From: Crocodylus rhombifer
Taxonomy: Eukaryota; Chordata; Crocodylia; Crocodylidae
Assembly (NCBI GenBank): GCA_038503035.1
Contig: JAVSML010024002.1
Span: 810,587-874,586 of the forward strand
DNA: 64,000 nucleotides
Reading direction: 5' to 3'
Made by a program: the position numbers and the translations under genes. Below the pieces are notes generated by a model. It saw only the letters and a program-made list of their open reading frames with translations, did not search any database and had not been told where the DNA came from. Positions 22,831 to 34,740 of the stretch are shown one piece after another; position 1 is the stretch's first letter; each line of letters opens with the position of its first letter.

Positions 22831-23530
22831 TAGCATATTAATAAGTGTCCAGTTTCTTTTTGCTTTTTTACCTTGTGTTATATACGATGATGCACCTCAC
22901 TATCTGTGCCTTCCTTTTCAAAATCCTAGATCTGCCCATGCCTTCTGCATACTGCAAGGGACCTATGTTTTTCATTTTACTTTTGACATACATGTAGAAT
23001 TCCTTTGTATTGCCTTTTATAGCCCTTACAAGCTTCATCTTAAGTCATCCCTTGGCCAGCTTAACTTTCTCCCTGCATGTGTGGTACGCTTGTACTCTTC
23101 CCTACTACTATAAGCAAGTTTCAGCTTTTCTTTTGGATTCCTTATGAGACCCAGGTCCTGCAATTTGGAAGCTTCTGTAAGCTGTTTAAAGAAGGCCTTG
23201 TCTACCTTTTCTGGTATGGAGACCTGTAGCAGATACCCACCATGACATCCCTTTTGCTGCTCTCTCCTCTGGCCTTTACCCAGAGGCTTTCAACAGGCAT
23301 ACCTTCCACTTTGTACTGTACACGCGTACATTACCTTTATAAATAGGGCAACACTTCTTTCTTTTTCCTCTGCCTATCCTTCCGGAATTATCTTGCCATG
23401 CTTCCATATTGCCAATTACATCATAATTGTGTGCTTGTACTACGACCTTCAATTCTTCCTTTTTGCTCTCCGTACTTTTCAGAGTAGTATACAAAGATTT
23501 CAGGTATACGACTGATCGCTCTATCATCTC
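22831..23530 (-). mobile_element. CR1-type LINE, endonuclease and linker region
   Basis: The minus-strand frame 23527-23276 reads a KKEELKVVVQAHNYDVIGNM segment followed by EAWQD. This matches the start of the CR1 ORF2 endonuclease domain, where an ..YD.I...E.W.. pattern carries the catalytic glutamate. Farther along (about 23190-22900) the sequence matches the linker between endonuclease and RT, collinear with 61850-62060: an AYSSREEYKR-like stretch, then a KVKLA/KLVRDIK-like stretch. Frames are broken. The RT core that should follow is not present next to it. Confidence 0.7.
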
Positions 23531-26500
23531 CCTGAGAAAATTGTGAAGGATTTTGTTATTTCTTCCCTTACTAAGTTGTTATCTAGGTCCTCTGGCTCTT
23601 TTCTTACCTCTGAGCTTTTGTCTTCATCTCCCAATGAACCTTTAAGAAAGAAAATGTTCATATAGCATAGGTTCGATAAAGTAGTTGCACACTGATTAGT
23701 GCTTTGTGTACAAGCAACTGCTAATGCTATAATACAGCTATCAGTTTGATGAAGAAAACAACCTTGTAACACAGAAGAGAAAAGGAAAAGGCAAAAGCCA
23801 AGAGAAAAAGGCAGTCTGATGAATTTTGCCTTTTCAACATCAGCTTGGTTGTTTTCACCTTTATATAACTGCTTTCTGGCCATGAGAGCAACCATTCAGA
23901 GAACATCTGCCATACGTATCGACAGAACTGGTAAATCCAGTTGTTTCTTTCTGTTAATTAGAATCCATTCTTTTATCACTATGAGGCCAGGTAATTTTAA
24001 ATAACTAACATATGCATAATATAGTTTTAGATATCCAAAATGAGTTTTGTTTCATAATTACATTCTTTTTAAGACCTTCATATTCTTCTATTTTCTCTCA
24101 CCATGTCTGGGTATTTTTTTTACTATACTAAATAGTTTGTAGAACTCACAACTATATTGAGGAGCCTGCTATAAAAAGCAGTAAGCCATTTAATTTTAAA
24201 CAAGCATAAACTGCACTGATTTATGTATATACTAGGGAGAGAAGAGGCTGCTTTTTATAACCCAAATAGTTACATAGAGTCTCCTGATGGATATCATATG
24301 AAGTAGAAGGCATCATTATACAAGGAGGTTATGAAAACATTGATCCTGGGGAATGGAGATTGAACCATATGATAAAGGCTGCATATTTTTGTGACAGTAA
24401 GATTGATAGAGGCAAAATCTATATCATGTATTATGAATTATGTAAATATATAGATAAGAAAGTGAAGCCAATTAAAGAGAAGGGTCAAGGATATTTGAAT
24501 GAAGGTGTAGTTTCAAATATCTCAAGTAATATAATTATGAAGAAAAAATAGGCAAGATGGAGTTGAAGGTTTTTTACGTCCATGCAAGTGCTTGGCATTG
24601 GAGGCAAATATTGGTTCTCTGAGACCAATACTAAATAATCAGAAGCTTCTGTGGAATTTGAGTTATTGAACCACTTTCAGCCATTCTAGATGGAAGTAAA
24701 GTCTGACTCCTGAAAGGGTCGGAGTCCTTTCCATAGTCAGTGAATTCAGTTTTAGTTGAGGTTGCTGGTAACCTCAGGGTCCAAATGAGCAATTAAATGC
24801 ATAGATTCTATTACTGAAGTCAGATAGACCTAGCCTTGGATTTGGGGTAAAGCTTTGGATATATATTTGATATTTGTATTTTGATAATGCTCAAAACATT
24901 AGTGGAAATTAGGGTGCTATTGTACTTGGCACATATTGAATCATAGTCCTTGTTGCGAAAAGCTTACCATCCAAATAGAGCCAAAAAATGGAAGGGGATC
25001 CAGAGGTGCAGAATGACCCATACTCTATATGACTGAAGAGTTTGAGAGATTAAGGATGACTGAAGAGTTTGAGAGATTAAGGAAAAGAATTAACTTTTTT
25101 CCTTCTGTTTCATACACTTTTCTTATAAACATATGAGGTGGTATTTTCTTCCATGTGCAAACTCTTTATTTCAGTCCTTGAATGCCCCACCTGCAGTTCT
25201 GAACGAAGCATCAGTGCTTAGTGTGATAAGAGGCAGAGAAAATAGGACTACTGTAGGCATAATTCATAAATGTATGATTAACAGGAAAGCCGTGTGATTC
25301 TGTAGTTTGAAGAGATGATACTCCAGCTGGCAAAACCCTTTGTCCGAGGACTGTCATTACCACATTATTTATGGAAATGTTTTCACTCTATTAGTATTCT
25401 ATTTTTACTCTTGTTATTAAAGATCTATGTGAATTTTATTCATAGGTTGACCTGCCCCATGTGGAAGGTTTATTACTCGCAATGAAAAATGATTGAAGGA
25501 AACCATGAGAAAAATGGCTACTGGCAAGTCATTTGGGCTGAGATGCATTCATGAGTGAAAGTATGAAATATGGGAAGTTCCTTTCCCGACAATAATTTCA
25601 GAATTTAAGTGAATAAATTGGGGTTTTTTTAGGCTACACCATGCTCAGCAGTATGGTGTCTAAGGGTCAGACTGAGATTGTTCTCCTAGTAGCATAAACA
25701 GATTTTTGGCAGCATTTAGCTGCATACATCAGAAAAAGGGACCCACATCAATTTCATTATCTCAGCCCCAAAACCATTTAAATGCAAAAAGTTACTCAAG
25801 TGTTCAGAGTCTTCTGACACCTCTCAGAATTAATATGGGTCAAGAATTTCATGATCTTATTTGTGCCTGAAATCTAGGGTGGCCTAGTTGAGAATGGGAA
25901 GATACCTCTCTAGGTCCCCAGTGGATTCAATATTCATTAACCAGTATTACTACTAAATGCAATATAATTGAATGCTCTGGTTATGCTTGCAAGAATGACA
26001 TTACCTTTCATCTTGCACAATTGTCTTATGGGTAGAAGAGCTGCCTATGTGGGAAACCTGCATTTTACATTCTCGTTAGTTTGAAAGGACTTAAAACACT
26101 GCCTCCTTTTACCCCAGGAAATGGCCTTGACCTGAGAGTCCAGGCAATAGCCAATGGTGAGTCAGGGATACCCTCCATGCCTCCTGTTGAAGCTGAACTA
26201 TTGGGAACCAAGAATGCAAGAGACTTAGGATGACAAGGAGAATAAGGAAGAAGGATCATGACTTTACATGGATGTTTTTGGACAAATGTTTTTAAACATT
26301 TTTAAAACTTCATATTCATATTGCTATATACTGAAATCTTTGGCATATAGGAAAAACAAAGCTATAGCAAAGGCAGTGGGCTTCCCTTGTTTGCCCTGCT
26401 GATAGGTTTTTGACCTGCAGCATCCTGAGAGCTATTGTAACTCCTGCCTAGAAGCACAGAGCTAGGAAATCTTTCAGAGACAAACTTGGACATACTTTTG

Positions 26501-26639
26501 CATGCTGCTGAGATGCAATGATTCATCTCTGACCTAGGTGGGTGAGTTTCAGTTATAGAGGGAGAGATTTGCAAAGGTATATATGGGAGTTTGGCACCTG
26601 TCATTTGTAGATCTTCCTCTATAGCTTAATACTGCTAGC
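23531..26639. other. Unassigned AT-rich single-copy sequence
   Basis: No repeat family recognised apart from the 27-bp tandem duplication at 25031. The 123-codon minus ORF at 23524-23895 and the others have no recognisable domain. Confidence 0.45.
25031..25084 (+). repeat. 27-bp perfect tandem duplication
   Basis: gactgaagagtttgagagat followed by taagga occurs at 25031 and again at 25058 with no mismatch except at the final base. Confidence 0.95.
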
Positions 26640-27300
26640 TTCTAAGCATGTACTACCAGTGTACTGGAAGTATACAGCCCTTGAAAAAATTGGTGCCAGA
26701 TACCATTATATTCTGCTGCACCAGTAAAATTTTCCTGATAATTTATTATAACATTTACTGTAAGAATGGGTATTATAAGTTACCCAAGTAATGAGGTAAA
26801 AGATATCCCATTGTTGTTAATTCTTTCTCCTTTGTTTCAAGTTCTATAACTTACTTGTTACATAGTACAAGCTCCATCTTGAAATTTTTGCGTGTAAAAC
26901 TTAATGGAAATTCTAGAAATGCAGGAAAGGAAGGATCAGCCCGGATAAAGATCAGACAAACAATATTTAAATTGTAGCTGAAGTTTTAGAATCTGTGTGG
27001 TCCAGAATTAAAAGGAGCTAAAAGCAAACAAGATAAATGCAATGATGCATTAAAGGCCGGCTTTTAATGATAGCGTTGTATGTTTACTCCTAATATATAT
27101 TGTATAGTCTTTATTATATGTATGTCGTGAGTCTTTATCTCTTTCAATTTATAAGCACGAAACCCAGGCCATATGGGTTCATGACGGATGTTAAAACAAA
27201 CAACATACCATTTGATTTGAATTGCTTTCGCTAACCTCCTTTGTATTCAGATTAAGATTTTGTTTTTTCCAACTCTCTGCCTGTACCACATGTGTGTCAA
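26640..27300. other. Possible conserved non-coding element
   Basis: A repeat-free, AT-rich stretch with intact-looking CpGs and homeodomain-type cores, for example gcattaaaggccggctttta (27047) and ttaatgatagcg (27065). The composition resembles vertebrate conserved non-coding DNA; this is an impression only. Confidence 0.3.
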
Positions 27301-27344
27301 GACTGCACTGAGCAAAATATAAGTGCAGCTATTCTGGTTGGCAG

Positions 27345-27840
27345 TATACTGTATGTACTCAAATCCAAGACTAGGTCACCCCCCAGTGAACTTGGGGAGA
27401 AAAGACCCTCATCTTGGAATCAAGTACAAGGTGGAGGAGAGGGAAGGCATTTTCTGTGGCTCTGACTCTGGCTTCCAAGCCAGGGTTTGGGCCAGATTCA
27501 GAGGCACAGCACCCACCTGCCCTCCCAGTCTCTGTCCCCTGCCAGATCAAGCCCTGGCTGAGCAAGGTCTAGAGCTTGCAAGTGCTCCATGCCAGGGAGG
27601 GAAGGGAGTTGGAGTCATACCTAACAGTAAGTGCTGGGAAGGGGGAGGGTCTGCAGGTGAAGGCAGGGGAATAGGCATCAGGGGGTGCAGAAACCATTTT
27701 GGGGGTACAGAGTAGGAGGGGGATAAGGGAGATGGCTGCCTCCCAAGCTACCTGCCTCCCCAGTGCATTCCCCTTTGCTGCTGCTGTTCCTGCTGCAGCA
27801 GTGGGGAAGACCAATTTAAGATGGCTTCAATCATTAGTTT
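27345..27840. mobile_element. GC-rich repeat-like block, unclassified
   Basis: Begins at tgtatgtactcaaatccaag, similar to the ends of DNA-element repeats that start 'tatactcgattataagacg' in reptile genomes, and is GC-rich to about 27800. No convincing inverted terminus on the right. The 130-codon plus ORF at 27323-27715 is low in protein-like features and is not called. Confidence 0.3.
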
Positions 27841-28130
27841 CTATACGTGGAAAATCCTAACAAATTTCCAAATTTTCTGTTTATGGAGAGGTCATTTTTA
27901 AATTTAAAATTTGGGAAATATTTATAGTAAGGAGGATAAGCATCTGAAAAAAGACTTGTAGTTTCTTATAAGGGACTATAATGTTTGGTGTTGTTTCATA
28001 TTATTACCTGAATGGAGTTAGTTGATCTGATTTTTTACATTGGTTGATTTAATTTCGACTGCTCATGTAGTTAATAGCTTGGGCCATATAGGTGTTGCCC
28101 TATATATAAGTTTGGGCTTAATCTGGCTCA

Positions 28131-29250
28131 CTGTACCATGACAGGGAGATCTGTTGGAGCAAATTCTGGATATGGAAGGTGGATAGCTAATTGGCTGGCT
28201 CATCAGGATCAATGACTGGTCTTCAGTCACTACTTGCTTAATGACTAATTGGAATAGAGGAATCTATCACATGGGGAGGGGGGGTCCCTAGAAGTTTGTG
28301 CTGGGTTCAACACTGTCTCATTAATGACTTGGAGAATATGACTGAGTTAACAAATTTGCAAGTAATTTGCAGATAGCAAATCTGCAAGTAATATCTAGCT
28401 GAGTAAAGTTGCACACATTTGGAGGATCGATTTGGACTCAGAATTACTTTATGACCTTTGAACCATTGTTCCGTCCCATGCACAGGCCTTTGCACTTGCC
28501 TCTACTGAATTTCAGTTGATAAACTGAAGAAATCACATGTACAAGTACAGACCAAGGAACTAATGGCTATACTTCAGTACTGTAGAGAAAGACCTAGACA
28601 ATCCACTATAAGCTAGAAGATGGACTACAAGCTGAATACGAGTCAGCAGTGTGTTCTTGTTGCAAAAAAAAGCCAATGGTATACTGGGTTGTATTAATAG
28701 GGCTGCCACTTGCAAGTCAGTTCCATATTCAGCACTGGTAAGACTAGTTTGGGGTCCTTCAAAAAAGAAATTAACAAACTGGAAAGGGTCCATCAGAGAG
28801 CAACAAAAATGTTAGGAAGTCTATGAAGCATAATTTAGTTGTTTATATATTTTAAGGCTAGGTTGGTAGATTTTGGATTAGTTAGTCTGGAGAAGAGAAA
28901 ACTGAGGGGGAATGTGATTACTGTCGTCAAAATGTTGGCCTTGTTATGCCTTTTGTTGTGAGCCACGCAAATATCGATGGGCTAGCTTGAATTTGGAGTA
29001 GTCACACATTCAGGTCACCAGGGGGATTAAAAGATTAGGGGAAAAAGTCTCACTGAGTGGGGTTAAGAATTGGAATAGATGGCCAGAGAGCTTATGCAGA
29101 ATCGCCAACCTGGGAAGTTCTTAAGAACAAGTCAGACAAAATGCTTGTGTGGAATGATTTAGATGGGGTTCACCGTGTGTTGAGCAGGAGGTTGGACTAC
29201 ATGGCTTCTTGAGCCCCTTTCCATCCCCATTTTTCTATGATTGCATGAAA
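28131..29250 (+). mobile_element. CR1-type LINE, decayed, RT to 3' end
   Basis: The order matches a CR1. First comes a WIANWLAGS-like segment near 28180 (RT region before motif B), then (c)tcattaatgacttggag (the N-D-L segment after motif B, near 28320). Next are tgtagagaaagacctaga (28577; the EKDL motif), a gcaaaaaaaagccaatggt stretch, gaaagggtccatcagagagc (28780) and gtctggagaagagaaaactg (28887). The 3' UTR ends with ttggactacatggcttcttg and a tttctatgatt terminus at about 29240. Many stops and deletions; the catalytic FADD box is not recognisable. Confidence 0.8.
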
Positions 29251-30495
29251 TTCCATGCTGGTGTAGCATCATTGGCCACAGCAGAATTTTACCAGTCTGT
29301 TACAGGATGAAATTTCACCTATTGACTTTAACAGAGATATTAGTAGGGCAAACGAGGTGTGACTTGAGAATGACTCAAAATAAAAGAAAATCCTGAAAAA
29401 TAATAAACAGCAAAAATAAGGAATACGTTTTAAGTTGAGATGTCTGAAGATGAGTCTTTCCATTATTACAGTAGAATAGATGGAAAATGGTAGTTAACCT
29501 TATTATCACAAGTGGTTTTACTCACAGGAGTAATCCTACTAGTTCCATTGGTTATTTACATGAGAGAAGGGGAATGGTCAACTGCAAGGATCACTAACTT
29601 GCTTTCAGTTATTTGCAGTCTTTGAAATGGGATGCTGTGTTTGAATAGGTCATTGTAGAAGCAGGGAAAGCTGTTTTTTGAAAAACCTGTGTAATACAGG
29701 GTGGAAAGAGAAATTATCTTTCTCTGTTTACCGTTCAGGTTTACCTTTTAAATTCTGCAAATACGAAAAGATAACACAGTTAAGCCTTGAATGTTCAGGA
29801 TTGGAACAAAAAGCCCAGTTACATATAAGTTACTTGCACACAAACTTCAAGAATAAATCTACCTTGGATGACAGTTTAAAGGAATCCAATTTTTCTAAAC
29901 CGCAGAAGGGGCCTGTAATATTTTAGCAAGCTTATAGTGTATGGTGACATATACTATATCCATGGATTAACCCATCAGATTTTAGACATGAAAGATTTAC
30001 TGTCCTTTATTCTATTGACCTAAGCCTGGGAAGAGGACATGCATGCTGTGGATATAGAAATATTTACCATAATCTCAGACTAGGTGGGATTCTATGCACA
30101 ATGTATTTTAATGTTCCTTTTTCCGCATTGAAGGGAAATAGTTACTTCCTTTAAATAACACACATTGTGCATTCAAATGTTTTAAGTGCAGCCTGGTACA
30201 AGGCTTTAAGTGACACACTATGGAATAAAGACCTGAATTCCATGTTTAGCATAGGTTTACCCAGGAAAATGAGGGTGCAGTTGTAGTGGAAGAAGGCAGG
30301 CCTATGGTAAAGCGAGCATAGGTACCAGTTACGTTAAGATATAGAGACATTGACATGTGTGCCCACTTAGGAGAAGTCCAATGTGTGCTGAAGTCCAGTG
30401 ATACCATGCCTTCACTACCAACATTTTCCACACTAGTTATATTAAAGGTAGCATAGGTATTCCTGTTCCACATTTACACCAAGGTTTTCTATTCA
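29251..30495. other. Unassigned sequence
   Basis: No gene or named element. Near 29305-29335 gaaatttcacctattgactt resembles the short sauropsid palindromic repeats. Confidence 0.45.
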
Positions 30496-30772
30496 CAGGG
30501 TGTATCTACACATTGCCCTACAGTGATGTAATGACATGCTACATCAATGTGTAGCATGCTACAGGAACATAGAGATCACATGTGTCTACACGTGACCATC
30601 AGCTACTTCATTGTAGTGGTGCGCTCCCTGGGTGTAGCAGCAAAATTTACCTCTGCGCTGTGTGCGCAGTGCAGTAACAACCCACACTGTCCCGCTTTAG
30701 TACTTCCAAAAGGTAGTACTAAAGCAGGGCGCCATAGCAATGTTGCCATATGGCAACGTGTACATGCACCCA
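30496..30772. mobile_element. MITE with inverted termini and internal hairpin
   Basis: The left end cagggtgtatctacacattgcc pairs with ggcaacgtgtacatgcaccc on the right (17 of 20 bases from the ggg on). Near the right end cccgctttagtacttcc and ggtagtactaaagcaggg form a hairpin with a loop of a few bases (about 30689-30730). No ORF of consequence. An 8-bp duplication could not be fixed, though tctatt occurs just outside both ends. The termini resemble the element at 55205. Confidence 0.6.
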
Positions 30773-31315
30773 CAGACAATCTATTGGACTTGTATCCTGA
30801 GGGAGTGTTTGGTTCTTATATTTTAATTTATTTGTGCTTATTTAAAACTATTGGACTTTTTCCCTGACATATCTCAAATTGTTCTCTGTACTTGATCAGC
30901 AGCAGTTTTGAAAGCTCTTTGCTTTAGGAAAGCATATCTTTCCTGATATATTGGACGTTGGCTTTTCTGCTTTTTAAGTGTTCAGTTGCAATCTTTTTCT
31001 TGAAAAGACAGCAAGATTGCATCCTTAAATGAACCTCTCCTTGGTAACATTCAGAAGCCATAGATACATGCTAAGATGAAGTCGTGGCTCCACTAATTAA
31101 AAGCTTTTGCCACTATGGGGATCTGTTTTCACCCTAAAGGTAAAATAAAACATAATTATTCCATATGGGGAAGTCCCATTTGTGTGCTTGTGTTGTTTTG
31201 TGATATTTATGAATTCAATATAACTACCACATGTGAAGGGTTAATGAAACTTCAAATGTACAAAGTAGCATGGGAAAAAGAGAGGGAAAGGGCAAGAGGG
31301 GTAATACTAAGCATG
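30773..31315. other. Unassigned sequence
   Basis: No recognised feature. Confidence 0.5.
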
Positions 31316-31317
31316 TA

Positions 31318-31831
31318 TAGGCAGTCCTTGGACTTCCGACACAATTGGTTCCTGCAAACCATGTCTTAAGTCAAAATGTTGTAACTTGAAACCAATTTTC
31401 TCATAAGAAACATGTTAAAAATGGGGGATTGGTTTCTGACCCAGGGCTGATACCCTATTTTCACTAAAAACAGCCCAGAATTTTATATTCGATCAATTAT
31501 AGATGAGTAATATAGCTACATTAATGTATTTATATTGTAAATAGCAATCATATTGATTTTGAAGGACTTCTTTGAGGTGACTTTGCTGGACTTTTTGGAG
31601 GGTTCTTGGCTGGAGTCTTCTCAGGAGTCACAGCTGCTTTCTTAAAGAAAGTGTCCAGGAAAGTTTGGACAGATGTCCTCCAGGGAGATGGGTGACACAG
31701 CGAACTTATTTGCTGACATGGCATCACATCGGATTACGTGTTGTAAAGCTGAAACTGATGTCAGGGTGTCAATTTATAAACACTGTAATTGCAAAACTTA
31801 ACTCAAAATGTTGTAAGTCGAGGACTGCCTG
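31318..31831. mobile_element. Tigger-like TcMar element, non-autonomous
   Basis: The left terminus taggcagtccttggacttcc and right terminus gtaagtcgaggactgcctg are inverted copies, and TA lies at both borders (31316-31317 and 31832-31833). The second layer, gtcttaagtcaaaatgttgtaa on the left and cttaactcaaaatgttgtaag on the right, extends the inverted repeat inward. No transposase is present. It belongs to a different terminal family from the elements at 4111 and 10595. Confidence 0.75.
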
Positions 31832-31852
31832 TATATATAGGATGAATTGCTG

Positions 31853-31920
31853 ACCCTTTGAAGTCTGTGATGATTTTGCCCATGATTTCAGTGAGGCTGG
31901 GGTTTCATCCATAAGGATGC
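31853..31920. repeat. Short sauropsid palindromic repeat
   Basis: accctttgaagtctgtgatg … ttgcccatgatttcagtgag … ggggtttcatcc follows the pattern of a very common reptile/bird repeat built around 'cccattgaagtcaatggg … gccattgacttcaatgg'. Family name not known to me. Confidence 0.5.
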
Positions 31921-32217
31921 TTGCAGATTTAAACCTAAAGATTGTATTTATTTATTTTTACCATTTTGATTACTTTCACGTACTCTCCACTCACAAGCAT
32001 CAATCTCCGCGTGCTGTTTAAATGGGGTTCTGAGATCCACATTAAAGCTGATCTTTCCTGTTTCATTCTGCCAGTCAAGTAGGTTGCACTGATATGGGAA
32101 CCTTTTCTATATGCAGAGCTTATGCATTCAACCCTGTGCCACTCAGAATATCCAGGCAGCTAGCATGTGGGGTTTAAAAAAGGAGAGCTGGGGGTGTGGG
32201 AGCAGCAACTAGTGCTG

Positions 32218-32777
32218 CAGGGGTGGCTGCACCCCTGGTCCAAGCCTCCCTCGCACACCAGGGTGGCCAGACCGTGTCATGAGAGCAGCAGATGAAAGTC
32301 CTGGAATCAGGTAAGAAATCTTCCCCCCACCCAGGGATGCAGTTTCCCCCCTTGCTTCCCCTCTGTGCTCAGCATCACCTCCTCTCATTGCCCCCTTGCC
32401 TTCTCTGCTTATGCCTGTGGGTGCAGAAGGGAAGACTTGCCAACCACTGAAGTCATCCCAGCCACTCCTGCGCAGATCCAGCCTGGGCTACGGGGAAAAG
32501 CTGAGTAGGGGGGCTTGACTAGAAACCACAGCAGAGGTGAGTGGGTTCCCTCTCCTTGCACCTGCCCCTAGGCTGGTGGGGACTACCCAGAGGGACCAGG
32601 CAGGCAGCTGTCCCCACCTGAGCCTGGCTTTCAGTAGCTTGGCAGACGCGTCTCAGGAGTGGAAGGGAGATGAGAGGGGGAGATGAAGGGCTAGGGACCC
32701 TAGCAGCTGCCTCCACAGCACAGTCTGGAAAGGGCTGTGTGACTATACTTCCCCAGACCCCTCTGGATCCACCCCTG
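32218..32777. mobile_element. GC-rich inverted-repeat element
   Basis: The left end caggggtggctgca and right end tggatccacccctg are inverted copies (11 of 14 bases), bounding a clearly GC-rich block in AT-rich surroundings. The left end also contains a small palindrome, caggggtg-gct-gcacccctg. The terminus type recalls DNA transposons of reptile genomes. The target duplication is ambiguous and no transposase is seen; the 95-codon minus ORF at 32519-32806 crosses the right border and is not called. Confidence 0.45.
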
Positions 32778-33477
32778 CCAGTCCTCTGTGTGAAAGTGGA
32801 TTTCACTCATTGGCTGTAAGGAGTACTAGAAATGGGGGCTTAGCACCCAAAGGATCTGGGCAACCTTTTTTTCTTTTTAAAATTGGGGTCTTGAAAACAC
32901 TTCAGCATTCATGAACCTTATCAAGAAGAATGTGAAGGAAGTGTCCTACATGAAGAAAATGATGGTCTAGTAAGTAGGGCTTGGGAATGCATAGGCAAGA
33001 GGTTTACTTAATGCGAAAGGTGGAAGATGAGGGGAGAGAGTGAAAGGACAGCTTTTCTCTGTTGTATGTAATGACCTTTGGAAATCTAATGGGAAAGTTT
33101 TTGTTTTTTCAGACTTTTATAAATTGCTTGACTGCAGCCCTAATTTATCATCACAGCTACAGATCATGTCATAACACAGATCCATCACAATTTATTACAT
33201 AAATATAATGCACATTTCCCCTTTCTTTTATTCATTTCTTCCACTGTCCTTCAGTGGTGTGTAGCTTTTGATGACAGTTATGGAAAAATGCGAAAGACTT
33301 GGAATGTGTGGGAACTGGGTATCCGGGACACTGCTTAACTGTCATAACTTGAAAACTGTGTCATCCATGAAATAACACATGCTCTAGTTTATATTGTATT
33401 GTTTAGACTAGAGAATAAACTATAGCACATGTAAACCTTTCCATATGCACCGAGGGCCAGTTCCAAGGACTCGGGGC
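32778..33477. other. Unassigned sequence
   Basis: No recognised feature. Confidence 0.5.
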
Positions 33478-33560
33478 TAGATCCACAAAGGGACTTAAAC
33501 ACAAATTCTCACTTTAGGCAACCAAATGCAAACCTGAGATCCTTAAGGCCCCTGTCCCTC
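33478..33560. repeat. Ancient sauropsid 'gatccacaaagggact' repeat
   Basis: ggctagatccacaaagggac followed by tttaggcaacc and gagatccttaaggcccctg resembles a widespread old amniote repeat with 'gatccacaaag…gcctaa' motifs; compare 46745-46835. The family is not named with certainty. Confidence 0.4.
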
Positions 33561-33929
33561 TCCCCATTAGCTGAGCCTAACGCTGGAGATGCCAAATCTA
33601 CAGCTGCCAATGTTTTTGATGATAAAGTTTCGTAGGCACCTGAAGTTTGGGTTTCAGATCTGCCAGAAATCTCTCAGTCCTCACAATGCAAATACGTTGA
33701 CAGTGAACTTGGGTTTAAATCCTATCCGAATCAACAAAGTAGGCACTCCCCTACCTGTGCTCCATGAAAGGTTTGCTATGGTAGATATATATGTTCTACC
33801 AGGGCAAATGTGCCTAGCAGCAGACTCCCAAAAATTGGTTGGAGAAGAGGATTGGGAAAGTGCTATCCTTTTAAACAATCTTTTAGTGCTTAAGAGCATT
33901 TACCTTGGCCTCATTTAAACTTCTTTATT

Positions 33930-34275
33930 GGCTTGAGAAGGTTCAGATCCACTTTTTCCACATCCCAGATGGTAGTCTAACCACCGAGCTGTTCTGTCAT
34001 GCTTTCCCCCTGAACCTGTTTCACTTTGTATTCAATATTTTAATATCTATCTCTGTCCTCTCTCTCTTTCAATATTTGTTTATCATGCAAAATGAGACTG
34101 TTTTGGAAAGAGGGAGGGAGAAAGCTGCTCATTTCAGACCAGCCCATAACCTTGGTGATTAAGGTACCCTGCAGCAGGGTGCGAGATGTGAGTTTATGTT
34201 CCTCACGAAAAGGAGAGAATTGGATCCAAGTCTCCTGTGTCTTCAGTTACTACTCTAGCCACTGAGGTTTAGGAT
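33930..34275 (-). mobile_element. Two old tRNA-headed SINE-like units
   Basis: On the minus strand two tRNA-like heads are seen: ggtggttagactaccatctg at about 33980-33961 and gtggctagagtagtaac near 34262-34246, the latter followed by gagacttggatccaa, which has the layout of a pol III A box then B box. Sequence is too worn for a family name; a MIR/AmnSINE-type origin is likely. Confidence 0.4.
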
Positions 34276-34740
34276 CAAAAGGGGGCAGGTATACTACAAG
34301 CAAAATAACCCCCCAAAACAAAACAAAAAAAAATTGGAACTTTTCCTTTATTTAAAAAAAAAAAATAACCTCCTCCCCCCCCCCGCCCCCAAACCACTGA
34401 CATGCTTAACTGTGAGAGGGTTTTGCAAATCACAAACTGAAGGAGATACTTTTTTTTTCCCCTAGGCCAGACTGGCGAGGACCATGGAATTTTTGCCTTC
34501 ATTCGTGGCAGGGTTTTGGCAATGTCTCTTCTTCCCTCCTTTTTCTATGCTACGGTATATTATATGATATTAGTATTTCTGTTCTTGTGCCTAATAGTTG
34601 TGTGTGAGTGTTTGAAGTGGTAGGGGATCTCTTCGGTTTTCTGTGAATGGAGGGAACTGCATTTGATGGTCCTTTCTGGCTCTGTGTTTCTGTTTTGGGT
34701 CAAACCAGCTGCCAGTTACATTATCATAAAGGATTTTGTT
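34276..34740. other. Low-complexity and unassigned sequence
   Basis: Includes A-rich (about 34312-34333 and 34354-34366) and C-rich (about 34374-34390) tracts. Nothing else recognised. Confidence 0.5.
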
